Below are positions 24,178-35,298 of a stretch of 64,000 nt of DNA, in pieces (position 1 is the stretch's first letter; every line of letters begins with the position of its first letter). The stretch comes from Microdochium bolleyi (lineage: Eukaryota > Ascomycota > Sordariomycetes > Xylariales > Microdochiaceae): NCBI GenBank assembly GCA_001566295.1, contig KQ964249.1:2046001-2110000 (forward strand), given 5' to 3'. The notes under the pieces were generated by a model. That model saw only the letters and a program-made list of their open reading frames with translations. It made no database searches and had not been told where the DNA came from. The translations under genes and the position numbers were made by a program.

Positions 24178-25837
24178 ACACAACCGCTTGCAGGCCTGGT
24201 CTGTAGCATCATTTCTGGAGTTTCGGTGTGACGGCGTCACGACACCAACGATAATGTGGTGGTCTCATTTCTTGGAAGTCTATAAGCAGCACTTTTTGGC
24301 GTTTCACATCCATTTGGCGACCATCACCGGAGGGCTTCGACTTTCTTGTCTGCGAAAAAGCTACGTTCTGCCACCACTCTAGGGCCATCTGGGCAAACGA
24401 GCAAGGATGTGCACATAGTGTATTGGAAGCACATACACAATCTCCACTCCATCCGTCTGTTCGTTTTATTGCCGGCAGGCAAGCGACCATGTCCGTGTAC
24501 CACAACAAAATCCCATATATCACAACCGAGAAGGACTTCACCTGTATCTACAATTGTAACGTTCGAAAAGGGGAGCGCGAGGGTGAGGTGCGTGTGAGCC
24601 GCACTTGGAATGTCGCGCAGGGGTCTACCGGAGGGCGATTGTCTCTGGCCAATTCGTGCTTTGCAATGGCGGTGACGACCACATAGACTTTTTGTCGAAA
24701 CAGCTGGTAAATCATGACATGTTATGTAGAAACGAGATATAGAAGTTTGTATATTCCACGTACATATATGGCTACGACTTGAGTGGCAGGTGGTGCGAGG
24801 GTCAACGGGTGTGAGGGCCTTGAAAACTGTAGTGCCCATATGATCTCTTCTGTCAGTGCAAGGCCTCAATAGCCTTGCGAGTGACGTGGCGCGAAGAAAG
24901 GATTATGCGAGCTTCCCTAGCGCGCTCTGTTTCCCGGGGATTACTGTGAACCGGGAGAAGGATGTCTTGGGATGGTGAATGAGAGGACTATCGAGGAAAT
25001 CGCCGCAAGTCCCTGCGAGCTCCAAGCACGCACAGCCATTACAAGCCGAGCACCGGCTAGGTGCGTGGGCTTCTTCTTTGCGGATCAGGCAGAACGGGAG
25101 CTTTTCTTTTGGGTTTTCTTCTTAGTCCAAATTATCGATTGTGTCGTTCATGGTAGAGATAATTTTGGTTACGGACTTTGTATGTCCTGCACTTCCAAAA
25201 TTTCAGTGTACTTCCGGGCAAGTACACCAAAAGAATGAGCTGCCGATTTTGAAGATATCCCTCGATCGCAGGTACACTCTTTCGTACGTGTCAAAGCGGC
25301 ATGGGCAGTTGACTGAAGTTGAACACGGTGAAGTCGCAAGTCCCATTCTTCTCGCCTCACTGCAAGGCGAACATATGTCTCCGCCCACAACCCTGACGAT
25401 CAGGCAGAGTCCGCAAGTCTAACTGGCTGTCTTGCTTGTCGGTCCGTCTCTGGAGCCGTGCACAGCAGGTGGGACTAGCGCCAGCCGATGGTGGGTGATA
25501 TGAGGCAGCAGCAGGAAGCATTCAGGTTGTCGGGCACCGGTGAGAATTCAGGACCCTGAAGCCAGCTTGTTGAGTGCTTCCTCATTCCTGTGGGCCAATT
25601 CCTCGCCCCAGACTTCCCTGGGATCATGTACTGCTCACGAGAACTTTTGTTGCAGGGCGGCATGGGAGATTAGTCGAGAACCTCTGCTTTCTCCAGCCTA
25701 CACGTCTATCTTTCTCGTGCGGCTACGCCAGTCATCGAGTCTTCGCCCGGTCCGCTCCATATGGACGGACACATGATCACCTCTGCATGCCCTGTGGCAA
25801 CGACCACAGCTGTGCCCGAGGAATTTGCAACGAACAG

Positions 25838-25860
25838 GCATGCATGCATGCATGCATGCA
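25838..25860. repeat. (GCAT)n tetranucleotide repeat
   Basis: Twenty-three uninterrupted bases of GCAT repeat. Each unit is self-complementary, so the tract is an alternating purine-pyrimidine palindrome. It lies in the gene-poor interval. Confidence 0.95.
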
Positions 25861-28800
25861 GGATCTGGAAACGTGGTCTGTCCATGCTGCAAGACGACTC
25901 GCTGTCCCCTTTACGCGTCGACACAGAGGCACGTAGGGTATTGCTGTGGGCCGGGGGTGCTGCTGCATAACTCCGGTTCCAGGCGGATGCCGCGGACAAG
26001 AGTCCCATCCAGTAGCAACATCTGTCGTCATCTGCAGAGGTAAAATCTGGCGAGTGACGCATACAGCCGCTGCTTGAAGACCTCTCGAACGGAGCGCATT
26101 GTGACGTACTTCCGGAGTAACTGACGAAGCTAACTTTGGACACTTCAGGAGGCGAGACACTTGGGGGAGACATATCGTGCCGCTCAATGTGAGACCACTT
26201 AGCCTTCCCCGGAGTTTGGAAGAAGTAAGCAGCTACGGACACGACTGATTCGGTTCGAGTACGCCTCACTGACATCGGGGTGGTCAGCACCAGACTTTGC
26301 TGTGCCGTCGCACCAATGTATGGCGGCCCAAGGGCGTCGAGCCACCTTGCTGCTACGCCAATCGTTGCCGATGACACCAAAGCAGACCCTCACGGAACAC
26401 AATCCGCAATATACCAAGCAGCCCAACCACCACGATTGACATGGCAGTCTAGTAGATGGCATACAGCTGTGCCGTAGGACGGTACCGGGATCAATTCGTT
26501 AGCCAATGGGTACGCTGTGGTCACGAGATCCTGTCACACAAGGCTCTTATCCGGTAGGGTTACCAGGCCGGAGGGCTGGCGTATTTATCTCAAAGCGGCC
26601 GATATTCCATTCGTGTCACACTTGTCGTTCGACGTTGACATGTTCGTCATCCAACGCAAGCTCGCTGCAGCCCCCAAAGTGAAAACGCCTGACTGCTTGC
26701 CTTTTCCGCCGGACGAGCATAATGGCAGAAGAATTAAGGTGCTTCGCGTTGGATTGTGTGCTGCCTCTCACGTTGCGTGGTACCCCACCCCCGGCCCAGG
26801 CCAGGGCTTGACATGATGCATCTTATTGTCGGGTCCATCACCGTACGCTGGAGTCAATGATGAGTACAGTCTGCACCTGTCATTGAATTTCATAACAAAA
26901 CTGCAGACCGCCAGATTCACACCGGGTATGGGAGCCTGGTTGTCATCGGACAACGGTCGCAGGGGCAAGTGGATCCCGTCAAGTAGCGGTCGCCGGGCTC
27001 CGTGTTCCGGGAAGCCAAACCCGGAGCTAGGCGTGACAATAGCGTGGCACGTGGAGTAGGAGGAGCTACCAAGACACTGGCTTCCACAGAGATCCACCAC
27101 GGGGCTCTCTCCGGGGTACGAGAGAAGTCGCGGTGAGAGCATGAATCCGCCGGAGCATGTGCAGAGGCGAAATTGAAAGTGTTTGAGTTTTGTGTCGGGT
27201 CAGGATCTTGTCGCATGGCCTTCCGAGCCTTGCAGATGGGAAGGCTACGATGTTTCGTTGATGATCAACTGCTGCGGATAGGGTGGGCCGTTTTCGCGAA
27301 GCAATGGTTGCTTGCTCGGCCTGGACAAGAAGGATGCGCCTAGCGATGGTCAATGACCTCGACCCGAGGAATGCTTGGAGCTGCGAGGCACTGTGGTCCG
27401 GGTCACGTTCTCGGTCTGGAACATGCTATGACTGGACTATGCCATGAAGACGCGGCTAACTGTGACAGCCAACTCAGCCGAGTGTGGGGGTGGGACAGAC
27501 AGCTTCGACAGACTGGGGATACGAGTGTCATGCTCAGTGGATCCGAAATCGCGGGGCCGAGCAGAGTTGCAGACTGCAGCGAGGGCGTCAGAAGTGCTCG
27601 CATCACAACGGTGCCCAACCTTGATCCATGTGAAGATGCAGGCCGGGCCGCACGGATTCGACCACCACACGACGAGTTGCTTTCGTTGGTCGAGTTGCGT
27701 GGGTGGCTGCGGCGACGGAGGGATTTCGAGAGGGCAAGTGACGGGTGCGGGAGGGAATTTGTACAACGCATCATGCATCAGCCAGCACTGCGGCCCGATG
27801 CAACAGGCTGTCTAGCATCGTTTCGACCACTGCCAGGCGGACCGTTGGGCAGGAATCGCGACGCTAGACCCTGGGCAAAGCTGTCAGAGACGTAGAGTCG
27901 GGTCGCCAATCAGAGCGTGCATGTCATCGCTCTGCCCTTTGGCGCCGGCGTCTTGTCAGATGGGTGTCTGGTAGTGAGTGAACAATGTTCCCGGGCCAGG
28001 CCAGTGCAAGACAGGACTTCATGGCGTCGTAGGTCAGGCCGACGGGCGGAGAGCGTGTCTGAACGGGACTGCCTCCGATGTGGCCAGAGTTGCGACAAGA
28101 AGCGGCATCGACAAGAAGGAGAAGTCGGAACGGCAGTGCTGGACGAGGCACAGCTGCCCAGGTGGGCAGCTCCGGAGCTGGGACTGCAGCGGTGGATCCG
28201 GGAGAGGCCGCAGGGCCGGGGCCTGCTAGCTCTAGCCTGCCAGGCCTAACCCGTGAGCAGGAAGGCTTGGTGTTTTTGTGCGCTTCCGCGCCCTGGCGCT
28301 TGGGCGTTGATGCTTCACCGCAAGAGCTCCCAGGCCCCTGCTGGCTGGTGCTGTTCTGGAAGGCCGTCGTGCCAGGGGAGGGGTGTGTGGGTGACCCTCC
28401 CAAGGGCTGGGACGCTGCTGGTTTGCAGCCTGAAGGCCGCAGTTGCTGTACCTCTGCAGGCGCCTGCATCAGGAGTCTGGCGGCGTCGAATGACGGGCTC
28501 GCCAGGCAAGAGGCGCTGACTGTGCGTCCGCGATGGAGTGGACGTGACGAAGGCTCCGAGTCAGGACTGTCCAGAGGTCAGAAAGCACCAGAGAGAGGCA
28601 CAGGGGTCCATGTATTGACGACGAGAAGGGCAAGAGCAGCCCACGGAAGGAGTCATCACTCGCGATGCAAGCACCACTATTCAGGCACCCCTGCCTCAGG
28701 CTCGTTCATCCCAGAGGCCCCCTGCCGCTCCTTCCCACCCGCGACCGCCGATGCTCTTCACGACAAGTGCCGTTCACATCATGGCTGCTGCGCCTTTGCA

Positions 28801-28939
28801 CGCCGCCGCCCAATAACTTCGTCTCAGCTCCCCGTGCCCGGCCTCTGCTCCTTCCTCTCTTCCGATCACCTCGTGCGGACCCGTCAGCCGCAGTCTTCTG
28901 CCTCGTGCATGTCCTCGAGATATGCTTGATCTATGAAGC

Positions 28940-29140
28940 CCACCCCGGCCTCGTCCTGCAGTCAGCATCCTCTTTCTCTTGCCAGCATCTCTCCTGGTCC
29001 TTCTTGCTCACCTCTTCCCAGCTCATTGTCACCTCTACAAATAACCTCAACACCTGGCTGGGCACAGCTGTCCGGCACCAACCCACCCAGACCCTCGCCC
29101 TGAGGGCAGCTCGACCAGATCGCACCGCACTGCCTCGATA
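28940..29140 (+). promoter_or_regulatory. Pyrimidine-rich leader of the kinase-like gene
   Basis: A C/T-dominated stretch upstream of the ATG at 29222. CT-rich tracts near the transcription start are common in filamentous fungal promoters. The actual start site is not visible. Confidence 0.35.
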
Positions 29141-29221
29141 GTTCTCCCAGGCACATTGGTGCTGCCAGACTTTCCCAGTCCGTCGAGCAGCCGCTGTTGC
29201 CCCTTGCAGAGGCCGCGGTTT

Positions 29222-32089
29222 ATGCGCCTCTCATCCATTCGCCGCTGGTATCGCCAGAAAGTCGTCAAGATGGCTGCGCACTCTGACGCACCTGTGCACG
29301 GATCTCCAACTAGAGATGGGGGCAAGCTCACCAATATCTGGCGCAAGGTCTTCGGCAAGGATCAGGGCTCGGCGGCTCCCGCAAACACCCCGCCGGCGAG
29401 CCCACCTTCGTCACGTCCAACCTCACCTGCCGCCGCCGCAGCGCTCTTGAGGCGGGTGTCCCGAAAAGTTGTCCCCGGACTGCCACGTGCCAAGACTTTC
29501 AAGAGGCAGCTGTCTGAGGACAGGACCAGGCTGGAATCAACGGAGCAGACCCAAGCGGAGCGCAGAGCTGTCTCGGTCGACAGACGGCTGCGGTCTCAAC
29601 GCTCGCACCGCTCGCTTTCCCCAGTGACCCAGCACCATGGCAGTGCCCCGGAACTCACGGGTGCTGTTCAGCCTCTCACGATGTCCCAGATGATGCATCC
29701 CCTGGCAATTTCAGCACCGCCGAGCCCAATCGATCACGACTACGGCTGGCCAGTGGAGCATGATCCTCATATCCATCCCCCTCAGCACGATATTCACCAG
29801 GATGGGTATGAAGAACAGCCGCCACAGCCATCTGCGGCACCCTCGACTGCTGATGCCCGCTCCATGACGAGCTCCATGTACGATGGCCTGCTCAAACACG
29901 AACTGGAGACGAAGTGGATCTTGAACCTCAGCATGCACTTCCGAGACAGGTCGAAACGCGAAAAGTTCTTCGTTACCTACCATGAAAGGGACGACGTCTG
30001 GCGCAGGGTCACCATCTCGCTTGACTACCGCAATGCCCCCGACGACTCTCTTGAAAAGGACCTCTCCGTGACCAAATACCAGCGCGACAAGAGCTCCAGG
30101 ATATACGAAGCCATTCGTGACAGTCTGCAAGACATTCAGTTCTACGAGACGGTCACCAACCTCAAACTCCAAACCACCGACGGCAGACTCCATGTACACG
30201 TAGTGGAGGATGTCAATGTAAGTCATGACCTTGACCGGCACGACTCGTAGGCCGGGCGCGACACTGACTCTGCTCTACAGGAAATCATCCACTATCCCAC
30301 TGTGCAGAATATTCAGCACCTGCATTGTAGGCGTGTCCTCGAGCGCGAATTAGAATTCGATTCGCACATGTCGGGCTTCGTCTACAAAGTGCAACACAAT
30401 GGGCAGGTCCTCATCAAGAAGGAGATACCCGGCCCTGACACTGTTGACGAGTTCCTGTATGAGGTCAACGCACTCAGCTCTCTCGGGTCCTCTCCTGATA
30501 TTATCAACTTCTATGGCGTGGTCATCGATGATGCTGGCCATGTGAAAGGCCTCCTCATCGATTTCGCAGAGCAGGGGGCTCTGGTCGATGTTATATACCA
30601 TGCAACAGAATCCGGTGGATCGATCGACTGGCAGCTTAAGCAGCGATGGGCCAGGCAGATTGTCCAAGGACTCTCCGATGTACACGAAGCAGGATTTGTC
30701 CAAGGCGACTTCACACTATCGAATATTGTCATTGACGACGCTCAGAACGCCAAGATCATTGACATTAATAGGCGAGGCTGCCCAGTCGGATGGGAGCCCC
30801 CAGAAGTGACGCCTCTGATCGAATGCAACCAGCGCATATCGATGTACATCGGTGTCAAATCAGATCTTTTCCAACTGGGGATGGTTCTTTGGGCTCTGGC
30901 TACGATGGAAGACGAGCCGGAAGCCCATAGACGCCCGCTGAGGATCGGCCACGACATCGGTGTGCCCAAGTGGTATCGCAGCATTGTTCATGCTTGTCTT
31001 CACGAAGACCCACGATGCAGACTCCAGGCTGCGGAACTGCTGAAGCAGTTCCCTGAGGAGGCTCTGGCCATCTCGGTCGAGGAAGACGACAATGTTCACA
31101 GCTACGAAATCGCAGACAATGACGACAGCGCATGGCCCCGCATCAGAAACGTCGACCGTCCATACACCTGGACCCCAAACCCGTACGCATATGACGTTCC
31201 AGCGTCACCATCCTTTTCCGAGGACTCGTACTACCCTCCGCGTGGAAGATCTCCACCCAGTCCCTTGCCGGGTAAAAGCGGCCTGCTCGACACGGCATTC
31301 TTTGGACGACCTTTCACTAGGTTCGCACACTCAGAGGATGAGCACACGGACGACGAGGCTGAAACGCCTCAGGAGACCCCAACCATGGAGAAGATCACAA
31401 AGCAACTCGAAAACAATCTCAGCGGAATTAATACCAAGCTTCCAGACGAGCCCGCATGTCAGCGGGCTCCGACGACTGGCGGTGACAGTCAGAAGGAGGA
31501 AGTAATGCCCCTAAATGCAACTCCAGCGTTGCATGACGAGGCAGTTGGCGTTCCCATTGAGAGCACAGAGTCGTTCATTGATGAATCATTGACTCCGCAG
31601 ACAGAACTGCATGATCAGTTGCTGCCCGAGAAATTGGGCAGTGCAGAGCACGAAGACCAAAGCAAGGTACCATCCGATCTTGCCGACGCCCCACCTTCAA
31701 ACATAGAAACAACCGGGGGTCGAACAGACGATGGTAATGCAATGGCTCGAAATGCTATGCAAGCTGATTGTGCAGGTTTGTCTCAGGATGAGGATGATGA
31801 GTCTCTGGACGATCTTGTACTCGAAGGAGCTTGTAAAGAGGCGCTTGGTGGTCTGGAAAAGTCGGGAAAGGCACACAATGCTGATACCGCTTCTCCGTCT
31901 CCACAGGGAAGAGGGCAGCTCGTGTTCATGGGGATCGGTGCCGCGCATGAGAAGCCATCTCCTCTGCAAGAGTACGGTTCAGGCCTTGGCGAAGGTGGGC
32001 CCATCAACGATGAGCGTGGTGCAACAACAACGGCAGATGGACTTGATGACGAGGCCTGTGATTCTCACAAGGTTCCTGCTCCGGCGTGA
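29222..32089 (+). CDS. Fungal protein with divergent protein kinase-like domain
   Basis: Two exons, 29222-30217 and 30281-32089, give 934 aa. The 63-nt intron (GTAAGT...CAG) joins in phase 0. An alternative in-frame start lies at 29270. Residues 1-220 are disordered and Pro/Ser/His-rich. Residues 225-335 form a conserved-looking segment (LETKWILNLSMHFRDRSKREKFF onward). A kinase-like fold follows at about 345-600. The VAIK lysine is present (LIKK, K378), as are the helix-C Glu (FLYEVNAL), the catalytic-loop Asp and Asn (VQGDFTLSN, D475 and N480), the metal Asp (DIN, 493-495) and the APE-like PPE. HRD is replaced by QGD and DFG by DIN. The C-terminal 330 residues are acidic and disordered. I cannot assign a pathway. 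It may be an active atypical kinase or a signalling scaffold. Confidence 0.8.
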
Positions 32090-32637
32090 GGCTTCGCGTT
32101 CGCGTCATCAGGACGACTGGAGGATTTGTTTCACACATTTGCATGATTTTGAGTACAGATACAACACGGGTAACGCATCGCCCACAACCTGCGTGCTACT
32201 GGCACGTATGAGCGCAACACGGCGCGCAACTGAACGAACGACAGAACAACAACATGGACAGACAGGACAGGAACGACCTCTTACGAGGACAAGGAAGACG
32301 CTCTTTTTGAATTTGATGACAAGGCACGAAAAATGTAGGGCCTTTCGACGATCACGACGACTGTTGCAGTATCAGTAGCTACTAGAGTTGGGGTTTCCAT
32401 CGAGCAAGCGAGCGATGAAGTTCAGCGTTTTCCATTTTCCTTTACAGATATAGCTTGTAATTACCACAATCGCAATCACAATCGACCGAGCAATCAAAAA
32501 TATACTCCTGAACTTATGGCGTCACTTCGAAACATGTGCAGTGGTGAGAAAGTGGTTCCGGACGACGGCGCTTCTCTGTTTTCTCAAAGTGTAAATCGAC
32601 ACCTTTATAGTAGAGCATAAAGCTTTAACAATCTCAA
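32090..32637. other. Intergenic region, kinase-like gene to tRNA-Leu
   Basis: About 550 bp holding the 3' UTR of the kinase-like gene and the upstream flank of the tRNA. It is AT-rich toward the tRNA. Nothing else is recognised. Confidence 0.55.
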
Positions 32638-32756
32638 GGCAAGATGGCCGAGCGGTCTAAGGCGCCAGACTCAAGTTATAAAAAACTTGGCTCTCCTCCA
32701 GGAGAGATCTCATTCTGGTCACGAAAGTGGCAGGGGTTCGAATCCCCTTCTTGTCA
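32638..32756 (+). tRNA. tRNA-Leu (anticodon CAA) with intron
   Basis: The seven-base acceptor stem pairs GGCAAGA with TCTTGTC (one G-U), followed by discriminator A at 32756. The A box is TGGCCGAGCGGTC and the B box is GGTTCGAATCC (32735-32745). A long class II variable arm (CACGAAAGTG) is present, as expected for Leu. The anticodon stem is CCAGA/TCTGG, with anticodon CAA at 32672-32674, reading UUG. An intron of about 37 nt (about 32676-32712, ends uncertain by a base) follows position 37. The anticodon side (CAAGTT) pairs with AACTTG in the intron, and a second intron hairpin is CTCTCC/GGAGAG. CCA is not encoded. A T4 run at 32761-32764 can serve as the Pol III terminator. Confidence 0.96.
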
Positions 32757-33324
32757 TAACTTTTGCAGTTCCTTTTGCCTCGTCTTCAGACGGTGCATAC
32801 ATCTCTGCCCGAGGGTCAGCTCGGCCTTGTGTTAGTTAGTCAAGCACGGCAATTCCTTTTATTTTTATTTTTTGTTCTTGCTCTTGTTTTGCTCATCATG
32901 CACTTCCAGGGCGTGGCCGGCGACTAAAATCACTGTGGTGGTGAATGGGGTCGTCCGTTGTCTCAAGAGTGGGTGCTGTCGAGCGTGACCAGGTCACCTC
33001 GGTCGCTGATGGTGCCAGACGGAAATTATCCTTCATACCATCCGTAGCCAAGCGCGGGATGATCCATCCTCGTTGGACATCGAAAAGAACCTCCTCCTGT
33101 CAGTCGCTTCATGCACCTACATCGACAGGATGGCGAAGCATATTGGAGCGGAGAGTGTGTCCGACCCCTTAGAGACCGTATTTCTTGTCTGTTCCATATG
33201 TGTTCTATTTTCGTAGTGTACACTGTTCTACAAATCTAATGAATGTTGTACGTAAACGGGAAATATATCTTCGGGCTCATCATCATGCCCTGCTCATTAA
33301 TATATCTAGTTGATACAGCCGGGG
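32757..33324. other. Intergenic region, tRNA-Leu to IRC3 3' end
   Basis: About 570 bp that should contain the IRC3 3' UTR (minus strand). Short T-rich and A-rich patches are present. No gene is recognised. Confidence 0.55.
32761..32764 (+). terminator. Pol III T-run after tRNA-Leu
   Basis: Four T residues begin five bases after the tRNA 3' end, the usual minimal RNA polymerase III termination signal. Confidence 0.6.
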
Positions 33325-35298
33325 TCACCGAATCAGCGGCCCAACGCCAGCGACCTCGCCCTTCATCTGGTCCCGCCTCCTCGACTCGTCCTGGCGCTCC
33401 CTGCGCCGCCGGTCGACAGAGTACGCGGCAAACCGGCCCCTCGCCCCGTGGCGGATCTTTGTGATCATGTCCGCCGCCTTGCCCTTTGTGATGGACTCGG
33501 CCTCCAGCTGGTCGTCTTTGCTCCTCAGCTTATTCAGGAACTTGAGCTGCCCCTCGGTCGCGGGCCCGCGGCGCCAGGTCTGTCGCGCCGAGATGACGGC
33601 GTGTGCGTACGTTTCTGAGGCGTACTTGTCCGCACCGTGCACGACGTCGGCGAACGTCGCAGCGTCCAGCAGCTTTCTCGGCGCGGCGTAGGGGGCTCTG
33701 GTCTTTGCTGACGTGGGCAGCGCGCGGATCTCGTAGGCGATCCACTTGGGCTCGCCCTCCTGCGCGGACTCCTCGCGCTCGACGCGCAAGAAGCCGCTCG
33801 TGCCGGCCAGGACGTACTTGTCTGGCCCAACCTGGACCCAGCCGTGCGGGCTAATGGCGCGGATGTGCTTCTCGCCGGATGTGTCCGAGATCAGGTCGAA
33901 CACCGAGTCATACTCTGTGAAGGTGAGACTCCCCTTGAACGGGCGCGCGCTGCCCGAGGGCTTGCTGGATGAGAGATAGGCTTCTTCTTTGCGCTGTTGC
34001 TCAGCGTCTTTGCGGTCTTTCATGGACTTCATGTCTTCTGACGAAGCCTCCTTGACTAGCTCGCCCGGGTCGAGACCGAACAATGTTGGCGTTGTTACGA
34101 TGCCCGTCGCCAGGCTAGAGACCATGTCGATGACGTGGCAGTTGGTCTTGCTCGCGTGCAGACGCATGCCACGACCGATCATCTGGATCAGCAAATTTCG
34201 CGACTTGGTCGGCCGCGCGAGCAAGACGCAGTCGATGTTGGGGATATCCGTGCCCTCTGTGAAGACGCCACAGTTGATAAGCACGGGGAATTCGCCACGC
34301 CTGAAAGCATCGAGGCGCTCGCCACGCTCGACCCTGGGTGTATCGCCGGTGACAAATCGCGCGTCGTAGCCAAACTGCCGGAAAGTCCTCGTGAGACCGG
34401 CGACATGCGCGAGGTCGACGCAGAACACGAGCGTGGACTTGCGGCCCGCGGCTTTGGCAAGCCAGCTACGCACGGTGATCTCGTTGATCTCGTCCGAGTT
34501 GACGGCGCGTGACAGCTCGGACGACTGGAAGTCCCCGCTAGGGCCGGACCGGACCTTAGACAGGTCTGCGGTGGACTCGACGGTGGTGAAGACTACGTCA
34601 GAAAGCCACTTATCATTGATCATGTCGACGTAGTCCTTGTGGTAGACGATCTCGTCAATGGCCGCGCCGAGCCGGAGGCCGTCAAAGCGGGAGAATGTCG
34701 CAGAAACGCCGACCAGGTTTGGCGAGTTGTCCCTCTTAGCATCAAGGCCGAAGTGCTCGAGCACACGCAGGTAGCCTGGGGCGACGATGTGGTGGGCCTC
34801 GTCTACCAAGACGAGCTTGAAGCGCGCCGGGTCAAACTTGGCAGTGCGGTCGCCCGAGGTGATGCTCTGGATGCTGGCAACGGTGATATCGGCGGTGCCC
34901 GTGGCATGGATGTTGCCCATCTCGACCTCGACCCTCTTGTCCGGATACGCATTTGTGCAGTGGCGGGCAGCCTGCTCGACGAGCTCCCTGCGGTGGGCGA
35001 GGATGAGAGTCTGGGTGGCATCTGGCGAGAGCGACGGCACGCGGTCGATGAGCTGCGTGAAGACGACCGTCTTGCCGGCACCCGTGGCAAGTGAGATACC
35101 CAGGCGCTTCTTGCCATGTCGGAATGAGGCCAGCACGGCCTGGATGCACTCCTCCTGGTAGTCCCGGAGCTGGACCTTGCCGGTGAAGCTGCGGACGAGG
35201 CTGTATCCAAGTGCTGCACGGTTCAGCCTAGCGGAGAAGCTGAAGTGTGGCACAAGCTCCTGGGCACAGCGCCATTTCGCAACGGCGGAGCGCAACAT
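33325..35298 (-). CDS. IRC3: Mitochondrial branch-migrating DNA helicase Irc3
   Basis: A single exon of 657 aa. The first 40 residues are Arg/Ser-rich and nearly free of acidic residues, in keeping with mitochondrial import. Superfamily 2 helicase motifs are complete: a Q-like motif LRDYQEECI, Walker A ATGAGKT (71-77), DEAH (166-169), motif III VSATFSR, motif V VFTEGTDIPNID and motif VI QMIGRGMR (372-379). The accessory C-terminal region carries the Irc3-type wedge and tail. In yeast this dsDNA-dependent ATPase unwinds branched DNA and helps maintain the mitochondrial genome. The gene is divergent from RRN5 across 457 bp. A bacterial-type restriction helicase origin is unlikely given the fungal Irc3-like tail. 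Confidence 0.92.
   Translation of the reverse strand: MLRSAVAKWRCAQELVPHFSFSARLNRAALGYSLVRSFTGKVQLRDYQEECIQAVLASFRHGKKRLGISLATGAGKTVVFTQLIDRVPSLSPDATQTLILAHRRELVEQAARHCTNAYPDKRVEVEMGNIHATGTADITVASIQSITSGDRTAKFDPARFKLVLVDEAHHIVAPGYLRVLEHFGLDAKRDNSPNLVGVSATFSRFDGLRLGAAIDEIVYHKDYVDMINDKWLSDVVFTTVESTADLSKVRSGPSGDFQSSELSRAVNSDEINEITVRSWLAKAAGRKSTLVFCVDLAHVAGLTRTFRQFGYDARFVTGDTPRVERGERLDAFRRGEFPVLINCGVFTEGTDIPNIDCVLLARPTKSRNLLIQMIGRGMRLHASKTNCHVIDMVSSLATGIVTTPTLFGLDPGELVKEASSEDMKSMKDRKDAEQQRKEEAYLSSSKPSGSARPFKGSLTFTEYDSVFDLISDTSGEKHIRAISPHGWVQVGPDKYVLAGTSGFLRVEREESAQEGEPKWIAYEIRALPTSAKTRAPYAAPRKLLDAATFADVVHGADKYASETYAHAVISARQTWRRGPATEGQLKFLNKLRSKDDQLEAESITKGKAADMITKIRHGARGRFAAYSVDRRRRERQDESRRRDQMKGEVAGVGPLIR

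Larger units (their letters stand above)
24178..29221. other. Gene-poor interval of about 5 kb before the kinase-like gene
   Basis: The longest stretch without a supportable gene. The start should hold the PIM1 3' UTR. The last 300 bp (about 28920-29220) are pyrimidine-rich and look like the leader of the kinase-like gene. Between them are many overlapping ORFs on both strands, the longest about 280 codons at 28078-28929. None has a recognisable domain, and they shadow each other. I saw no transposon ends, tRNA, rRNA or strongly AT-biased (RIP-like) segment. A perfect GCAT repeat is listed separately. Confidence 0.6.

Noticed and set aside
25206..25227. Perfect 8-bp inverted repeat with 6-nt loop in the gene-poor interval
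   Set aside because: Within chance expectation, with no associated target duplication, T-run or gene.
28167..28180. Fourteen-base perfect palindrome CAGCTCCGGAGCTG
   Set aside because: About four such palindromes are expected by chance in a window of this size, and nothing nearby suggests a site.
28078..28929. 283-codon ORF in the gene-poor interval
   Set aside because: It overlaps other open frames on both strands and has no domain, signal or convincing codon preference. It is kept as unexplained DNA rather than a gene.
24178..29221. RIP-mutated transposon remnant
   Set aside because: The interval is not AT-rich and shows no long terminal or inverted repeats, transposase-like frame or target duplication.
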